Part shown: positions 47,109 through 56,926 of the stretch, in pieces | Layout: every line of letters starts with the position of its first letter | Position numbering within the stretch: position 1 is the stretch's first letter | Position numbers and translations under genes: made by a program | The notes under the pieces: generated by a model | Seen by the model: the letters and a program-made list of their open reading frames with translations, nothing else | Told to the model about the DNA's origin: nothing | Databases searched by the model: none | NCBI GenBank assembly: GCA_022984795.1 | Contig: JALIHJ010000005.1 | Span: forward strand, 124,001-188,000 | DNA from: Fabrea salina | Lineage: Eukaryota > Ciliophora > Heterotrichea > Heterotrichida > Fabreidae | Length of the DNA stretch: 64,000 nucleotides | Reading direction: 5' to 3'

Positions 47109-47783
47109 ATGTCCCAGTCTCTTAAGCGAATGATGTTTGACGAAAAGGTTTTCAGCTACATTGAACAACACGGATACAGGTTCAATGATATCAAAGAAGC
47201 CCTGCTTAAAGAAACTGTTGAAAGATGGCCAGAAGTCAAAACTATGAGCACACAAAGACAACAAGCTGACATGATGGAAATGATTGTCCAGGCCATGAAC
47301 GCCAAGAAGTGCCTGGAAGTAGGAGTGTTTACTGGAATGTCTTCATTGTGCATCGCAATGGGACTTCCTGACGACGGGAAACTTTTAGCTTTAGATGTAA
47401 GTGAAGAGTGGGCTTCTGTTGGAAGAAAATATTGGCAAATGGCTGGAGTCGATTCCAAGATCGATCTAGTAATTGCACCTGCTACTGAAACCCTCGATAA
47501 ACTAATTGCTGAGGGTCAGGAAAACACTTTTGATTTTGCTTTTATTGATGCTGACAAGCCTAACTACATCAAGTACTACGATGCCATAATTCCTTTGCTG
47601 AGACCCGGAGGTGTCTGCGTAATTGATAATGTTCTTTGGGAAGGCAAAGTTGCTGACGAAACTAACAACGAGCCCAATACAGAAGTCATGAGGCAAGTAA
47701 ACGACCACGTCAACAATGACCCTAGAGTCAAAGGAGTCATTTTGCCCTTCTCAGACGGAGTTTACTTCGTTACTAAGCAATAA
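47109..47783 (+). CDS. Class I SAM-dependent O-methyltransferase (CCoAOMT/COMT type)
   Basis: 224 residues, full family length. SAM-binding motif I is CLEVGVFTGMSSL; the acidic motif LLALDVSEEW follows. The metal-binding FDFAFIDADKPNYIKYY and CVIDNVLWEG are diagnostic of the caffeoyl-CoA/catechol O-methyltransferase family, which uses Mg2+ and methylates catechol-like hydroxyls. No signal peptide, so cytosolic. The natural substrate is unknown; polycyclic quinone pigment tailoring in a pigmented heterotrich is a speculative option. A relatively long upstream region suggests regulated expression. Confidence 0.92.
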   Translation: MSQSLKRMMFDEKVFSYIEQHGYRFNDIKEALLKETVERWPEVKTMSTQRQQADMMEMIVQAMNAKKCLEVGVFTGMSSLCIAMGLPDDGKLLALDVSEEWASVGRKYWQMAGVDSKIDLVIAPATETLDKLIAEGQENTFDFAFIDADKPNYIKYYDAIIPLLRPGGVCVIDNVLWEGKVADETNNEPNTEVMRQVNDHVNNDPRVKGVILPFSDGVYFVTKQ

Positions 47784-47793
47784 CTTAAGGGCA

Positions 47794-48621
47794 TTAAAAT
47801 ATATTGCATCCGCAAACTTGGGTTTGTGTTTTGGCTCTGTCTTGGGTTTTTTCTTGGGGGTGTTCGTCTGTGTTTTTGGTTACTCTAGGCTCTACCTTAA
47901 GGTACCTAATGGGGTGGGTTTCGGGAAGCTGGTAGTCAAAGTCCATCATGTTTGGAATTGAGTTTGAAGAGGAACTGCTTAGCACTGAGCTGGAATCCGA
48001 CTGCTTAGTCAAAACACACTCCAAACTGCGACTAATGTAATCAAAGGTATCACAAACTTTGAGAGAAGACTCTAGCTCTTTGGAGTCTATTTTGAGAACT
48101 ATTTCTGTGTCTTGGTACTGGATAAAAGACCCCTTGGCAATGAGGACTTCGTTTGCTAGCTGAGTCAGGATTTCTGCTAAAGCTTCCAGAAGCATACTTC
48201 TGGCTATTTTCAACTCAAACTGTATCACTAGTCTGGCTTCTATGCACTCTATATGGACCTGCAGCCATATGTCGGTAGAAGTTAACTCGCAGTTTAGGTG
48301 GTCTCCCGACTTAACATGATCTCCGATTCTTCCTTTTTTGGGCAAAAGAGCATTGCTTTTCTTGAGGTTGATAGCTCGCAAGTTAGTGAGACCTGAAAAG
48401 CAAGAGTACCTTTCCATAGCTTCGCCAATCCTTACTCTTAAATAGCTCAGAGTGTCGCTGCATAAATCTTACTTAGCGTTGCACGTTACCAATATTAACT
48501 TCTGAGGTGCAATATTCCAGTGCACAGTGATTTCTACCCTTTTTTGGGGTTTTCCGTCCTTGTCTAGGTATATGTAGTTTTCATCGTCTAGAGAGCCTAA
48601 CTCTTCAAGAAGATCAGTCAT
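47794..48621 (-). CDS. Ubiquitin-like-fold protein with C-terminal CaaX box (one 15-nt intron)
   Basis: Exons 48473-48621 and 47794-48457 join at phase 2 to give 270 residues. Exon 1 begins MTDLLEELGSLDDENYIYL. After splicing, the first 125 residues read like a beta-grasp: two strands (VEITVHWN, KLILVTCN), a helix (TLSYLRVRIGEAMERY), then GDHVKSGDHLNCEL resembling the ubiquitin-like last turn. A helical second half follows, then a Ser-rich linker. The end is VCGCNIF: CNIF fits a CaaX prenylation box, with a nearby Cys for palmitoylation. Membrane tethering is inferred. Without exon 1 the frame would begin at an internal Met at 48417. Confidence 0.72.
48458..48472 (-). other. 15-nt spliceosomal intron of the Ub-like CaaX gene
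   Basis: Minus-strand GTAAGATTTATGCAG, phase 2 (AA|C). Retention gives an immediate in-frame TAA. T9 and A10 match the other introns. Confidence 0.85.
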
Positions 48622-48759
48622 ATTTTTAGTAATAAAAATTCTGACAAGTTAACAAGCCTGTCCAGTGCACTGCCAAAACTAGCCTGATGCTCTTAGAACC
48701 CCTTAAATTCAAAAAGACAAAGGGAGAACACGTAATCAATATGGTTGGCTAATAATAAA

Positions 48760-51700
48760 ATGGCCGGTCCGAGCTTCGAAATGTCAGATATGCAGAAGCA
48801 GCGCCAAGGGTTTGTGCCCACTTTGCCTAAGGGATTGCAGCACGTTAACTCAAACTTTAAATTCCAAGAACTTCCAGTTCAGGACTCAATCAGAGAAAAG
48901 TACCCCAGCATATCCCGAATCAATTATGTGGAATTCACTCCTAGCGAAGAACAGCCACAGGACGTTTCTCCCCTGCGAATTGGAGTAGTGCTTTCAGGAG
49001 GACAAGCTCCAGGGGGCCACAACGTAATTATGGGAGTGTTTGACTACATTAAACGCCACCATCCTTCATCCCAGCTCTTTGGGTTCCTGAATGGTCCTAA
49101 AGGAGTGTTTACCAACAAGTTTGTGGAAATTGACGAGGAACTGATGAACAGCTATAGGAACCAAGGCGGGTTTGACATGATTTGTTCTGGAAGAGACAAA
49201 ATCGAGACTGAGGAACAGTACGCCAATTCTCTGAAATACTGCGAAGCCCTTAACCTGAATGGGCTAGTTGTAATTGGAGGCGACGACTCTAACACCAACG
49301 CCGCACTTTTGGCGGACTATTTCATCCAAAAAGGCTCAAACATCAAAGTCATTGGGTGTCCTAAGACTATTGACGGAGACTTGAAAAACGAGTTTATTGA
49401 AATAAGCTTTGGGTTCGACACTGCAACAAAGGTTTACCAAGAAGTTATCGGGAACGTTTGTTTAGACGCACTTTGTTCCAAAAAGTACTACCACTTTGTG
49501 AGACTTATGGGTAGGTCTGCCTCCCATATTGCACTAGAGTGCGAACTCAACACGAGGGCAAACTTAGTTTTGGTTGGCGAAGAAGTTGAAAAAAAGAACA
49601 TGACTCTAGAACAAATTGTAGATGACATGGCCCAAATGATTACTCGCCGCGCTGAACTAGGCAAAGCTTACGGAGTTGTGCTGGTGCCAGAAGGTTTGAT
49701 TGAGTTCATTCCTGAAGTAAAAGTACTCATAACTGAACTAAACGAAATCCTTGCTGGAAAACAAGTTGGAGAAGACCAAGCTGAAGCTTACGTGAACGAA
49801 AAGCTCACAGAGTCGTCCAAATACTTGTTTAAATTCTTGCCTGAAGCTATTAGGAAGCAATTACTTTTGGACAGAGATCCTCATGGTAATGTGCAAGTTG
49901 CAAAAATCGAAACTGAAAGACTGCTTATGCTCTTGCTTGACTCTGAGTTGCAAAAAAGAAACTACCCCTTCCCCTTTTTGCCCCAGTCACATTACTTCGG
50001 TTACGAGGGAAGGTGTGCCCTTCCCAGTAACTTCGATGCAAGTTATTGCTATGCTTTAGGCGCCACAGGAGCCGCTCTTGTAAAGTACGGATTTACAGGG
50101 TGCATGGCTGTGTGCAGAGGACTCCAGAAGGAACCAAGCGAGTGGGAACCTGCAGGGTGTCCCCTTGCTGCTATGATGGTTGTGGAGCGTCGCAAAGGAA
50201 AAGACGTAGCTGTTATTGAAAAAGCCTTAGTGGAGTTGGATTCCCCTATGTTCAAAGCCTATGAGCAAATGCGCGAGCACTGGAAATACAATGACTGTTA
50301 CAAGTCTCCAGGACCTATTCAGTTCGAAGGCCCAGGAAGTGGCTCAGTGCCTTTTATGGTTAAAGCCCCAAGTGCAGAGGATCTTGCTAGTTCTGCAGAC
50401 GATCCTAGTTCTAAGTTCCCTTACCACACCCACAGCCCCGAAAACATGAGTGTTTTAGCCAAGGCTCTTATGGAAGCCCCAGTAGAAGTGCCCAAAGTTT
50501 TGGAAAGAGGACTGGAAGGGTGCTCACTGCACCCTGGAGATATCCTTCAAGCTGAAACTGAAGAAGCCAGAGAAAGTGTCCACGAACAGTTTCCTGAGCT
50601 AAACGAACCAACTCGCAAAAAGTTCATTGAATTAGTTGAAGGAAGTGGAATCAAAACCCAACCGCTTAAAGTTGGAGTAGTTATTTTGGGAAGACAGGCT
50701 CCTGGAGTGCACAATGTAATTGACGGACTCTTACTTGCTTTGGAAAGCAAACCTGGCTCAGAAATCTACGGGTTTGTAGGCGGAAATGAAGGCCTTTTCA
50801 ACAACGAAAGCTTCAAGATCACAAAGGAAAACTTTGCTCCTTATAGGAACCAAGGAGGAATTGAGTTTTTGGGAAGAAGTGGAGACTTTATTCGTGGGTC
50901 CGAACAACAAGAAAAGACCAAAGCAACTTGTGAGAACTTAAGCTTAGACGGACTAGTTATAGTGGGGGCATCGCACTCACTCACTGATGCGGCTGCCCTT
51001 TCTGAGTACTTTTTGAAAAACTCAGTTAAAACCAAGGTAATCGCTGTGCCTGCTACAATTGACGCCAATATTTCACACACCCTTTTTGAAACCACTATTG
51101 GCTTTGACACTGCCTCCCGAGTAAACGCCCAACTAATTGGAAACATGATGACTGATGCTGCAAGTGCTACTAAGTACTTTTACTTCATAAGACTTATGGG
51201 AAGGGAGCCCTCTCACTTAGTTTTGGAAGCTGCACTTCAAACTCACCCTAACGGAGTGTTGATTAGTGAGTACTACCAAAGAGAAGGACTTTCACTAAGT
51301 CACGTTGTAAGTGATGTTGCTGACGTTGTTTCAGACAGAGCAGCTAAGGGCAAGATGTTTGGAACTTTCTTAGTGCCAGAGGGACTGTTAATGCACTTAG
51401 CTCACCACAGGGAACTCATCATAGAGGTCAATTCTATATTGGCCAATAAAACTAAGCAGGAAAGGAATCAAATAGCAACAGCTATTTTGGAAGACGAGTC
51501 TCAGATTGAGAATTACTTTTCACATTACTCTGTTCCAGTGCTTAAAAGCCTTCCTAAGTGGTTCCAAAAACAAGTTCTTACAAGAATTGACTCTAATGGG
51601 TACGTGCAACTCTCCCTTTTAGAAACTGAAAGGCTTCTAGCTGACCTTGTAGCTGACGAAATGAAAAAACGCAAAAACGAAGGAACTTTTACAGGTGCAT

Positions 51701-52257
51701 TTTCGCCTGTATGCCACTTCTTTGGGTACCAAGCTAGGTGTTCATATCCTTCTAACTTAGACTGTTCACTAGGCACTACCTTCGGAGCAATAGCAGTGGC
51801 TTTGATAGCAGGCGGAGTGACTGGTTACATGCCCACGGCTCGTGGACTGACAGGACAAGCTTCTAAGTGGCGAGTAGGAGCAATCCCCTTAACTGCAATT
51901 ATGAAAGTTAAAGGTAGGTCTCAGTATGGCCGCAACAAAGCTGTAGTTCCTTCTTCAGAAGTTGACTTACGGTCTCCAGCATTTACTAAAACTCGCACTG
52001 AAGCTAGGAACTGGGAATTTGGAGACAGGTTTACCAATCCCGGACCTATTCAGTACTTCTCAGCTGCTAAGTACCTTCTAAACCTTACTTTGCAATACGA
52101 TCACAAGGACTACTTAGAACTGCTTCAAAAGGTCAACCTTATTTGCGATAGAATTCAGCAAATCTGCAGATTTGGAGTTAACCAAGAACTGCTTAGAACT
52201 GCTGCTATTGGTCTGTCGTCAGTTGAAGGCATCCTTAACCTTCATAAATCTCAATAA
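48760..52257 (+). CDS. PFP: Double-length PPi-dependent phosphofructokinase (PFP), fused catalytic and degenerate halves
   Basis: 1165 residues from ATG 48760 (MAGPSFEMSD). Two PFK units lie in tandem, about 65-570 and 640-1165. The first is canonical PPi type: LSGGQAPGGHN, GGDDSNTNA (173-181; the second Asp blocks ATP), PKTIDGDLKN (201-210), MGRSASH. The second keeps the fold (GRQAPGVHN, MGREPSH), but GGDDS has become GASHS (736-740) and PKTIDGD has become PATIDAN (764-770). This mirrors plant PFP beta (catalytic) and alpha (regulatory) chains and the fused apicomplexan enzyme. Converts fructose-6-phosphate and PPi to fructose-1,6-bisphosphate, reversibly. A 5-codon longer frame needs TTG. 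Confidence 0.95.
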   Translation: MAGPSFEMSDMQKQRQGFVPTLPKGLQHVNSNFKFQELPVQDSIREKYPSISRINYVEFTPSEEQPQDVSPLRIGVVLSGGQAPGGHNVIMGVFDYIKRHHPSSQLFGFLNGPKGVFTNKFVEIDEELMNSYRNQGGFDMICSGRDKIETEEQYANSLKYCEALNLNGLVVIGGDDSNTNAALLADYFIQKGSNIKVIGCPKTIDGDLKNEFIEISFGFDTATKVYQEVIGNVCLDALCSKKYYHFVRLMGRSASHIALECELNTRANLVLVGEEVEKKNMTLEQIVDDMAQMITRRAELGKAYGVVLVPEGLIEFIPEVKVLITELNEILAGKQVGEDQAEAYVNEKLTESSKYLFKFLPEAIRKQLLLDRDPHGNVQVAKIETERLLMLLLDSELQKRNYPFPFLPQSHYFGYEGRCALPSNFDASYCYALGATGAALVKYGFTGCMAVCRGLQKEPSEWEPAGCPLAAMMVVERRKGKDVAVIEKALVELDSPMFKAYEQMREHWKYNDCYKSPGPIQFEGPGSGSVPFMVKAPSAEDLASSADDPSSKFPYHTHSPENMSVLAKALMEAPVEVPKVLERGLEGCSLHPGDILQAETEEARESVHEQFPELNEPTRKKFIELVEGSGIKTQPLKVGVVILGRQAPGVHNVIDGLLLALESKPGSEIYGFVGGNEGLFNNESFKITKENFAPYRNQGGIEFLGRSGDFIRGSEQQEKTKATCENLSLDGLVIVGASHSLTDAAALSEYFLKNSVKTKVIAVPATIDANISHTLFETTIGFDTASRVNAQLIGNMMTDAASATKYFYFIRLMGREPSHLVLEAALQTHPNGVLISEYYQREGLSLSHVVSDVADVVSDRAAKGKMFGTFLVPEGLLMHLAHHRELIIEVNSILANKTKQERNQIATAILEDESQIENYFSHYSVPVLKSLPKWFQKQVLTRIDSNGYVQLSLLETERLLADLVADEMKKRKNEGTFTGAFSPVCHFFGYQARCSYPSNLDCSLGTTFGAIAVALIAGGVTGYMPTARGLTGQASKWRVGAIPLTAIMKVKGRSQYGRNKAVVPSSEVDLRSPAFTKTRTEARNWEFGDRFTNPGPIQYFSAAKYLLNLTLQYDHKDYLELLQKVNLICDRIQQICRFGVNQELLRTAAIGLSSVEGILNLHKSQ

Positions 52258-52281
52258 TAAGGTTAATCTTTAGATTATAAA

Positions 52282-52965
52282 ATGAACATTCCTAAAATGG
52301 AACCAGAACAGTTCGAGCTTATCCAAGCCAAAAACGTACTTTCTTCCAAGGACCAACTTGCGCTAACTTACACTGAAGGAAACCCGCTCACAGCTGCTTC
52401 AAAAGAGCCTGAAATCCAAAATGTAGTAGCGACTGCAAACCTTAAAGTGCCTCTAGATCTTAAAAAGATTGCAACCAGTGCCCGGAACGCTGAATACAAC
52501 CCTAAGCGCTTTGCAGCAGTCATTATGAGAATTAGGGACCCCAAAACTACAGCCCTTATCTTTTCGTCGGGCAAAATGGTTGTCACTGGGGCCAAGAACG
52601 AAGAACAAGCCAGAATAGCTGCGCGCAAGTTCACCAGGATCATCCAGAAAATTGGGTTTGAAGCAGAGTTCTCAGAGTTCACGATTCAGAACTTAGTGGC
52701 TTCCTGTGACGTAAAGTTCCCAATTAGACTGGAAGGACTAGTTCTTAAGCACTTCAACTTTGCTAGTTACGAGCCAGAAATATTCCCAGGACTGATTTAC
52801 CGCATGATAAAACCCAAAGTGGCCTTGCTGATCTTTGTGTCAGGAAAACTAGTTTTGACTGGAGCCAAAACTATAGCAGACATTCACAATGCTTATGAAA
52901 AAATCTACCCCGTTTTAAAAGAATTCAAAAAAGAAAGCGACTTGCAACTTAGTAAGTCTTCCTAG
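52282..52965 (+). CDS. TBP: TATA-binding protein TBP
   Basis: 227 residues. The short divergent N-terminus (about 1-45) is followed by two direct repeats of the saddle. All four DNA-kinking phenylalanines are present: [48 protein letters not shown]. The conserved core suggests normal TATA-type DNA binding. Central to Pol I, II and III initiation. TAF5 and TAF12 are also encoded in this window. Lies 24 nt after the PFP stop on the same strand; ATTATAAA directly precedes the ATG. Stop is TAG. Confidence 0.98.
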   Translation: MNIPKMEPEQFELIQAKNVLSSKDQLALTYTEGNPLTAASKEPEIQNVVATANLKVPLDLKKIATSARNAEYNPKRFAAVIMRIRDPKTTALIFSSGKMVVTGAKNEEQARIAARKFTRIIQKIGFEAEFSEFTIQNLVASCDVKFPIRLEGLVLKHFNFASYEPEIFPGLIYRMIKPKVALLIFVSGKLVLTGAKTIADIHNAYEKIYPVLKEFKKESDLQLSKSS

Positions 52966-52973
52966 GTGTTAAT

Positions 52974-53795
52974 TTAAGAACCTTTGCATAAACTTATGAA
53001 CTTCAGTTGGGTTTTAATTGGAGTGAGTTGTTTGATGAACTCTTCTAAGGAAGCATCTCCAGAAAAAAAGGAGTTCAGAACTTCACTTTCGGAGTTCCTG
53101 AGTCTCTGTTCAAGGCTTTGGAACTGACTAATGATTCCTTCTTGCGAAATGCTTTTTTTCTGCTGTTCTGCAATGTTCATTTTTTCTTTGAGTTCAGTGC
53201 TGAGTTCATTGAGAGCTACAATGTCTTCTTGGTGGTTTTCTAACAGTTCTTCGTATTCTTGTTTTTTTTCTAACAGAGACTCTGTTTTTGCAGTGTTTAG
53301 GGCAAGAAGGTTGTCTCTTTTGTTTACAAGTTGCTTCACTTGATCTATTTCGGTGTAAACAAAGTCAAAGTAGTCGTCCTCTTCTACAAGTGGTTCAGAT
53401 AGCCTGGCAGTGTAGGACTCTAAGTTAGTGGAAGGAGTTTCTTGAATTTTTTTGACTTTAGGAGGGTTTGAGTAAAAGGAGTAGTAAATGTTCTGCACTA
53501 CTTGAAGAATAGGAATGTTGGGGCTCCAGCAGAACTTTTCTTTGTAGTTGATAGCTTGCTTTTCCCCGACTAAGGGGTGAGTAACTAGTGAAGCTACGTA
53601 GATTTCTGGGGGCTGGGAAGGAAAGTTGCTTCCAAGTTTGATTTCGATGAAAAGGGGTCCTGGAGGGAGTTGCAGTTTGACTTCTATAAGTCCTGAATTG
53701 TTTACTTTAACTTCAGGGAAGTACTGCTTTAGTTGCCCAACTATAAAATCTTTGGGGCTTCTTGCTTGCACAGAACTTGGTGGTACGTAAGACAT
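52974..53795 (-). CDS. VPS37: ESCRT-I subunit VPS37 (VPS37A-like)
   Basis: 273 residues. An N-terminal UEV/RWD-like domain (about 15-112) contains LPPGPLFIEIKLGSNFPSQP and a CWSP turn, but no catalytic Cys as in true E2s. The C-terminal helical Mod(r) domain (about 130-265) is rich in Glu/Gln/Leu with EYEELLENHQEDIVALNEL. This pair is the VPS37A arrangement in ESCRT-I, which sorts ubiquitinated cargo into multivesicular bodies. ATG start; converges on TBP with 8 nt between stops. Confidence 0.85.
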   Translation of the reverse strand: MSYVPPSSVQARSPKDFIVGQLKQYFPEVKVNNSGLIEVKLQLPPGPLFIEIKLGSNFPSQPPEIYVASLVTHPLVGEKQAINYKEKFCWSPNIPILQVVQNIYYSFYSNPPKVKKIQETPSTNLESYTARLSEPLVEEDDYFDFVYTEIDQVKQLVNKRDNLLALNTAKTESLLEKKQEYEELLENHQEDIVALNELSTELKEKMNIAEQQKKSISQEGIISQFQSLEQRLRNSESEVLNSFFSGDASLEEFIKQLTPIKTQLKFISLCKGS

Positions 53796-53922
53796 TTATT
53801 AGAATTTTAAAGACACAAACTGATCAGGACACTGCAGACTACTTATTACCAGAAGATTTTGAATTGCTTTTGAAAACCAAAGTAAATATTAGCTCTTATG
53901 TTTTTTTTAGTCACTTATAAAA

Positions 53923-56841
53923 ATGTTGAAGAAAATAGCTATCGCACTTTTTGTAGTAAGCTTAAGTTCAGCAGGCAATTGTCCTGAGTACAAGTGCCAT
54001 GAACAAGGAATAGACTACGGAAATACTTGCATGCATCCCTCAGACGGGAACTTTTTGCTTCAGATTTGCCAATCTAAAAGTGCACCCCACTGCCAAGTAG
54101 ACTCTGACTTTTCCCAGAACTTTACTTGTGTTGCAGAGCCTAGACCCCAAAAAGAAATTGCATACCCTGGTGAGTTTTGCAAACACGACTCTGACTGCGT
54201 TTCTGGAGCCTGTATTTTCAGTCGCTGCTCTGCTTCTTCCTTGGGAGAAAAATGCAGTTACCAAAGAGACTGCAACGTTGGCCTTTACTGCAGCAATGAC
54301 AAGGTTTGCAAAGCCCAGAAAACAGAGGGCATGGACTGTGGTTCTGACTATGAGTGCCAAAACAACCTTGGGTGCGACAGAACATTTTTCACTGAAGGAA
54401 AGTGTGTGAAGTATTTCAGTGTTCAAAACTTCGATAATGTTGGACTGTGCTTATCCACTTCTGGTGGAGGCATCAGCAACCTTTGCCAGGAAGGCAGTTG
54501 TGATGTTGTGGATATTGCAAAAGGAACAGGTTCCTGCATTTCTGCTTGGGAAAACGTTAACTTTGGGCTAAGTTGCGACACCGATGATGAATGCATGGGT
54601 GACAATGGCTATTCCGTTTACATAGGAGCTTGCAGTTGTGGAATGAGTCAATACGGCAATAAGTACTGCAACTCCTTTACAGGAGACTACTCAGCTAGAA
54701 AAGCCCGTAGAATTCTTCAAAAGCACTTTAACACTACAGCTATTCACAACTGCCACACTGACAGAAGAGTTGACAGGTACTGTTTAATGCAAACTTTAGA
54801 ACCCTACGAAGCATTCCAGTACGAAATTCACAGAATGTACTCAAATGACCTTCCGAGGTACCAAAACAACGACGAGTGCACCAAAACTATTTTTAACTCG
54901 GACTACTGGTACCTTTCAGGTGAGGACTACTCTTGCCAGGCTTACAGCTGTGAAAACTCAACTGACTGGCTAGACGGAGTGTGCATATCTTACGGAGAAA
55001 AAAACTCTACTTTTGGAATCAAGGAGTGCCCCTCTGGCCAGTACTGTAACTACGAAATGGCTGTTCCAGACAAGTACTTAAACGTTTCATGTGGAGGACA
55101 AAAGCCCCCAGTGCTAGCTTACCCAGGTGAAAAGTGCGACTCAAACACTCAGTGCATGCACTCACAGTGCATTAACCAAGTTTGTTTAGGAACTCAAGAA
55201 GGCCAGCCCTGCAGCCAGTCAGAGGAGTGCAACCCTGGACTCTATTGTGGCGAAAAAATAGTGAACGACAACGTTCAGTTCCAGTGTTTGCCTCTTAAGA
55301 AGAAAGGCGAAAAGTGCAATTCGGACTTTGAATGCCAAACTAACTCTACTTGCGACGTTACTTCTTGGGACCAGAAAAACACCAGCCAGCACGGAGTTTG
55401 CGTTGAATACTTTTCAGTCAGGAACGGGAAACCTGTGTCTTGCCCTGTGTCAGGAACTAACTTTTTGTGTGAATCCGGAACTTGCTACACAATACCTAAC
55501 AGCGGAATAGGCTTTTGCACTGCAGCTCCTTCATACGAAACTTACCCTAAACAGTGCACTACTTCAAATCGTTGTATTGCTAAGAACTGGCTAAACGAAA
55601 CCTTTATCGGGCAGTGTCAGTGTGGTTACAACGCAGATGCTAAGTCTTACTGCTCACCTTTCTTAGGCGAAGAAGTGGGCCAGACCTATCTCCACCTACT
55701 TAAAACCTACTTAGGTCGTTCTGAAATGGCTGTTTGCCAAACCACCAGACGCTACAGCACAGCTTGTGCCCAGATGGTTGCAGAAAAGGTTGGAGGAGAC
55801 CCCTTGGACTTCTACACCAAAATTCTGAACTTTACCAACAGCGCTAAGTACATAGGGAACGACAAGTGTGTCAAAGACACTTTTACTTCAGACTTTTGGA
55901 ATCACCACCCCAAGCCTGAAGTTCCCAGAAACTTTAGTGTAAGTGGACTAGGTGCTGGAGCCAACATGGCACTTCAGTTGCACATTGCCTTTTCTGAGCA
56001 CATTGAGGGTTCTGGATTGATAGCTGGCAGCCCTTACTACTGTGCTCAAAACTCTTACAGCAAAGTCCAAGGCTGCGAAACAAAACCTTCAAGCATTAAC
56101 TTGCCTGCGCTTTACAACGCAACAAGCCAGTATGCTTCCCAGGGACTCATAGACAATCCCCAGTACCTCACAAGTACTAAAGCTTGGGTGTTTTCAGGCA
56201 AGTACGACTTCAATGTTTACCAAGACACAGTTAAAAAGTTAGAAGACTACCTTAAGCACTACTTGGGCTCCAGCAACGTTGTTTCAGTTTACAACGTTTC
56301 TGCTGGAAACGGGTTCATTACGGACGACTGGGGACAGCCTTGCGCAATAACAGGATACCCTTGGATTAACAACTGCGGAATTGACACAGCAGGCGAAATA
56401 CTACAACTTGTTTACGGGAAACTCAACAAAAAAAGACCAGAAAGGTCAGACAACCTTTACACTTTCGATCAAAGGTTCTATGTGCCAGTAGACGTTTGGG
56501 AAAAGGCCAGTATGGAGCAGTATGGCTATATTTACATTCCTAAAACTTGTTTAGTTGAAGAATGCCGAATTCACGTTGTGCTTCACTCTTGTGACCAAGA
56601 CTATGACGAAACTCTTGGAGTTGTTGTCTATCACACTGGTTACAACCAATGGGCTGAAAGCAACAACCTAATAATAATATACCCCCAAGCAAAAGCAACA
56701 GTAGACGAAAACTTGCAGGCTTGTTGGGACTGGTGGGGGTACACTAACTCAAACTACGCAACCAAGCAAGGAATCCAAATGAAGGCTATAATCGGAATGA
56801 CAAGAAGGCTCCCAGTTAAGTTAAGCCAAACATTCTTTTAG
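53923..56841 (+). CDS. Secreted protein: two Cys-rich modules plus circularly permuted PHB-depolymerase-like pseudo-hydrolase
   Basis: 972 residues with a signal peptide (about 1-17). Two homologous Cys-rich modules follow, about 80-330 and 405-665. Both open with YPGE(F/K)C and show Dickkopf/EB-like C-C spacing, then a shared helical part ending in a (D/Y)W segment after KTIFNSDYW and KDTFTSDFW. The C-terminus resembles type-2 PHB depolymerases: GLGAGANM (675-682), INNCGIDTAGEIL, HSCDQDYDE, and ACWDWWGY. The nucleophile site comes before the HSC oxyanion block, the circularly permuted order known from a Penicillium enzyme. The Ser is Gly677 and the usual His site reads Asn796, so it is probably inactive. 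Many N-glycosylation sequons. Confidence 0.8.
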   Translation: MLKKIAIALFVVSLSSAGNCPEYKCHEQGIDYGNTCMHPSDGNFLLQICQSKSAPHCQVDSDFSQNFTCVAEPRPQKEIAYPGEFCKHDSDCVSGACIFSRCSASSLGEKCSYQRDCNVGLYCSNDKVCKAQKTEGMDCGSDYECQNNLGCDRTFFTEGKCVKYFSVQNFDNVGLCLSTSGGGISNLCQEGSCDVVDIAKGTGSCISAWENVNFGLSCDTDDECMGDNGYSVYIGACSCGMSQYGNKYCNSFTGDYSARKARRILQKHFNTTAIHNCHTDRRVDRYCLMQTLEPYEAFQYEIHRMYSNDLPRYQNNDECTKTIFNSDYWYLSGEDYSCQAYSCENSTDWLDGVCISYGEKNSTFGIKECPSGQYCNYEMAVPDKYLNVSCGGQKPPVLAYPGEKCDSNTQCMHSQCINQVCLGTQEGQPCSQSEECNPGLYCGEKIVNDNVQFQCLPLKKKGEKCNSDFECQTNSTCDVTSWDQKNTSQHGVCVEYFSVRNGKPVSCPVSGTNFLCESGTCYTIPNSGIGFCTAAPSYETYPKQCTTSNRCIAKNWLNETFIGQCQCGYNADAKSYCSPFLGEEVGQTYLHLLKTYLGRSEMAVCQTTRRYSTACAQMVAEKVGGDPLDFYTKILNFTNSAKYIGNDKCVKDTFTSDFWNHHPKPEVPRNFSVSGLGAGANMALQLHIAFSEHIEGSGLIAGSPYYCAQNSYSKVQGCETKPSSINLPALYNATSQYASQGLIDNPQYLTSTKAWVFSGKYDFNVYQDTVKKLEDYLKHYLGSSNVVSVYNVSAGNGFITDDWGQPCAITGYPWINNCGIDTAGEILQLVYGKLNKKRPERSDNLYTFDQRFYVPVDVWEKASMEQYGYIYIPKTCLVEECRIHVVLHSCDQDYDETLGVVVYHTGYNQWAESNNLIIIYPQAKATVDENLQACWDWWGYTNSNYATKQGIQMKAIIGMTRRLPVKLSQTFF

Positions 56842-56926
56842 TTAACCATTTATCCAGCGCACTCTAATTTAACTTATGCAAAATATATCCAAGATTTAGT
56901 CTTGTTGCGTCTAGAAACTAAGTAAT

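Noticed and set aside
53923-56841. Active PHB depolymerase or lipase
   Set aside because: The nucleophile position is Gly and the usual His position is Asn; fold similarity alone does not support activity.
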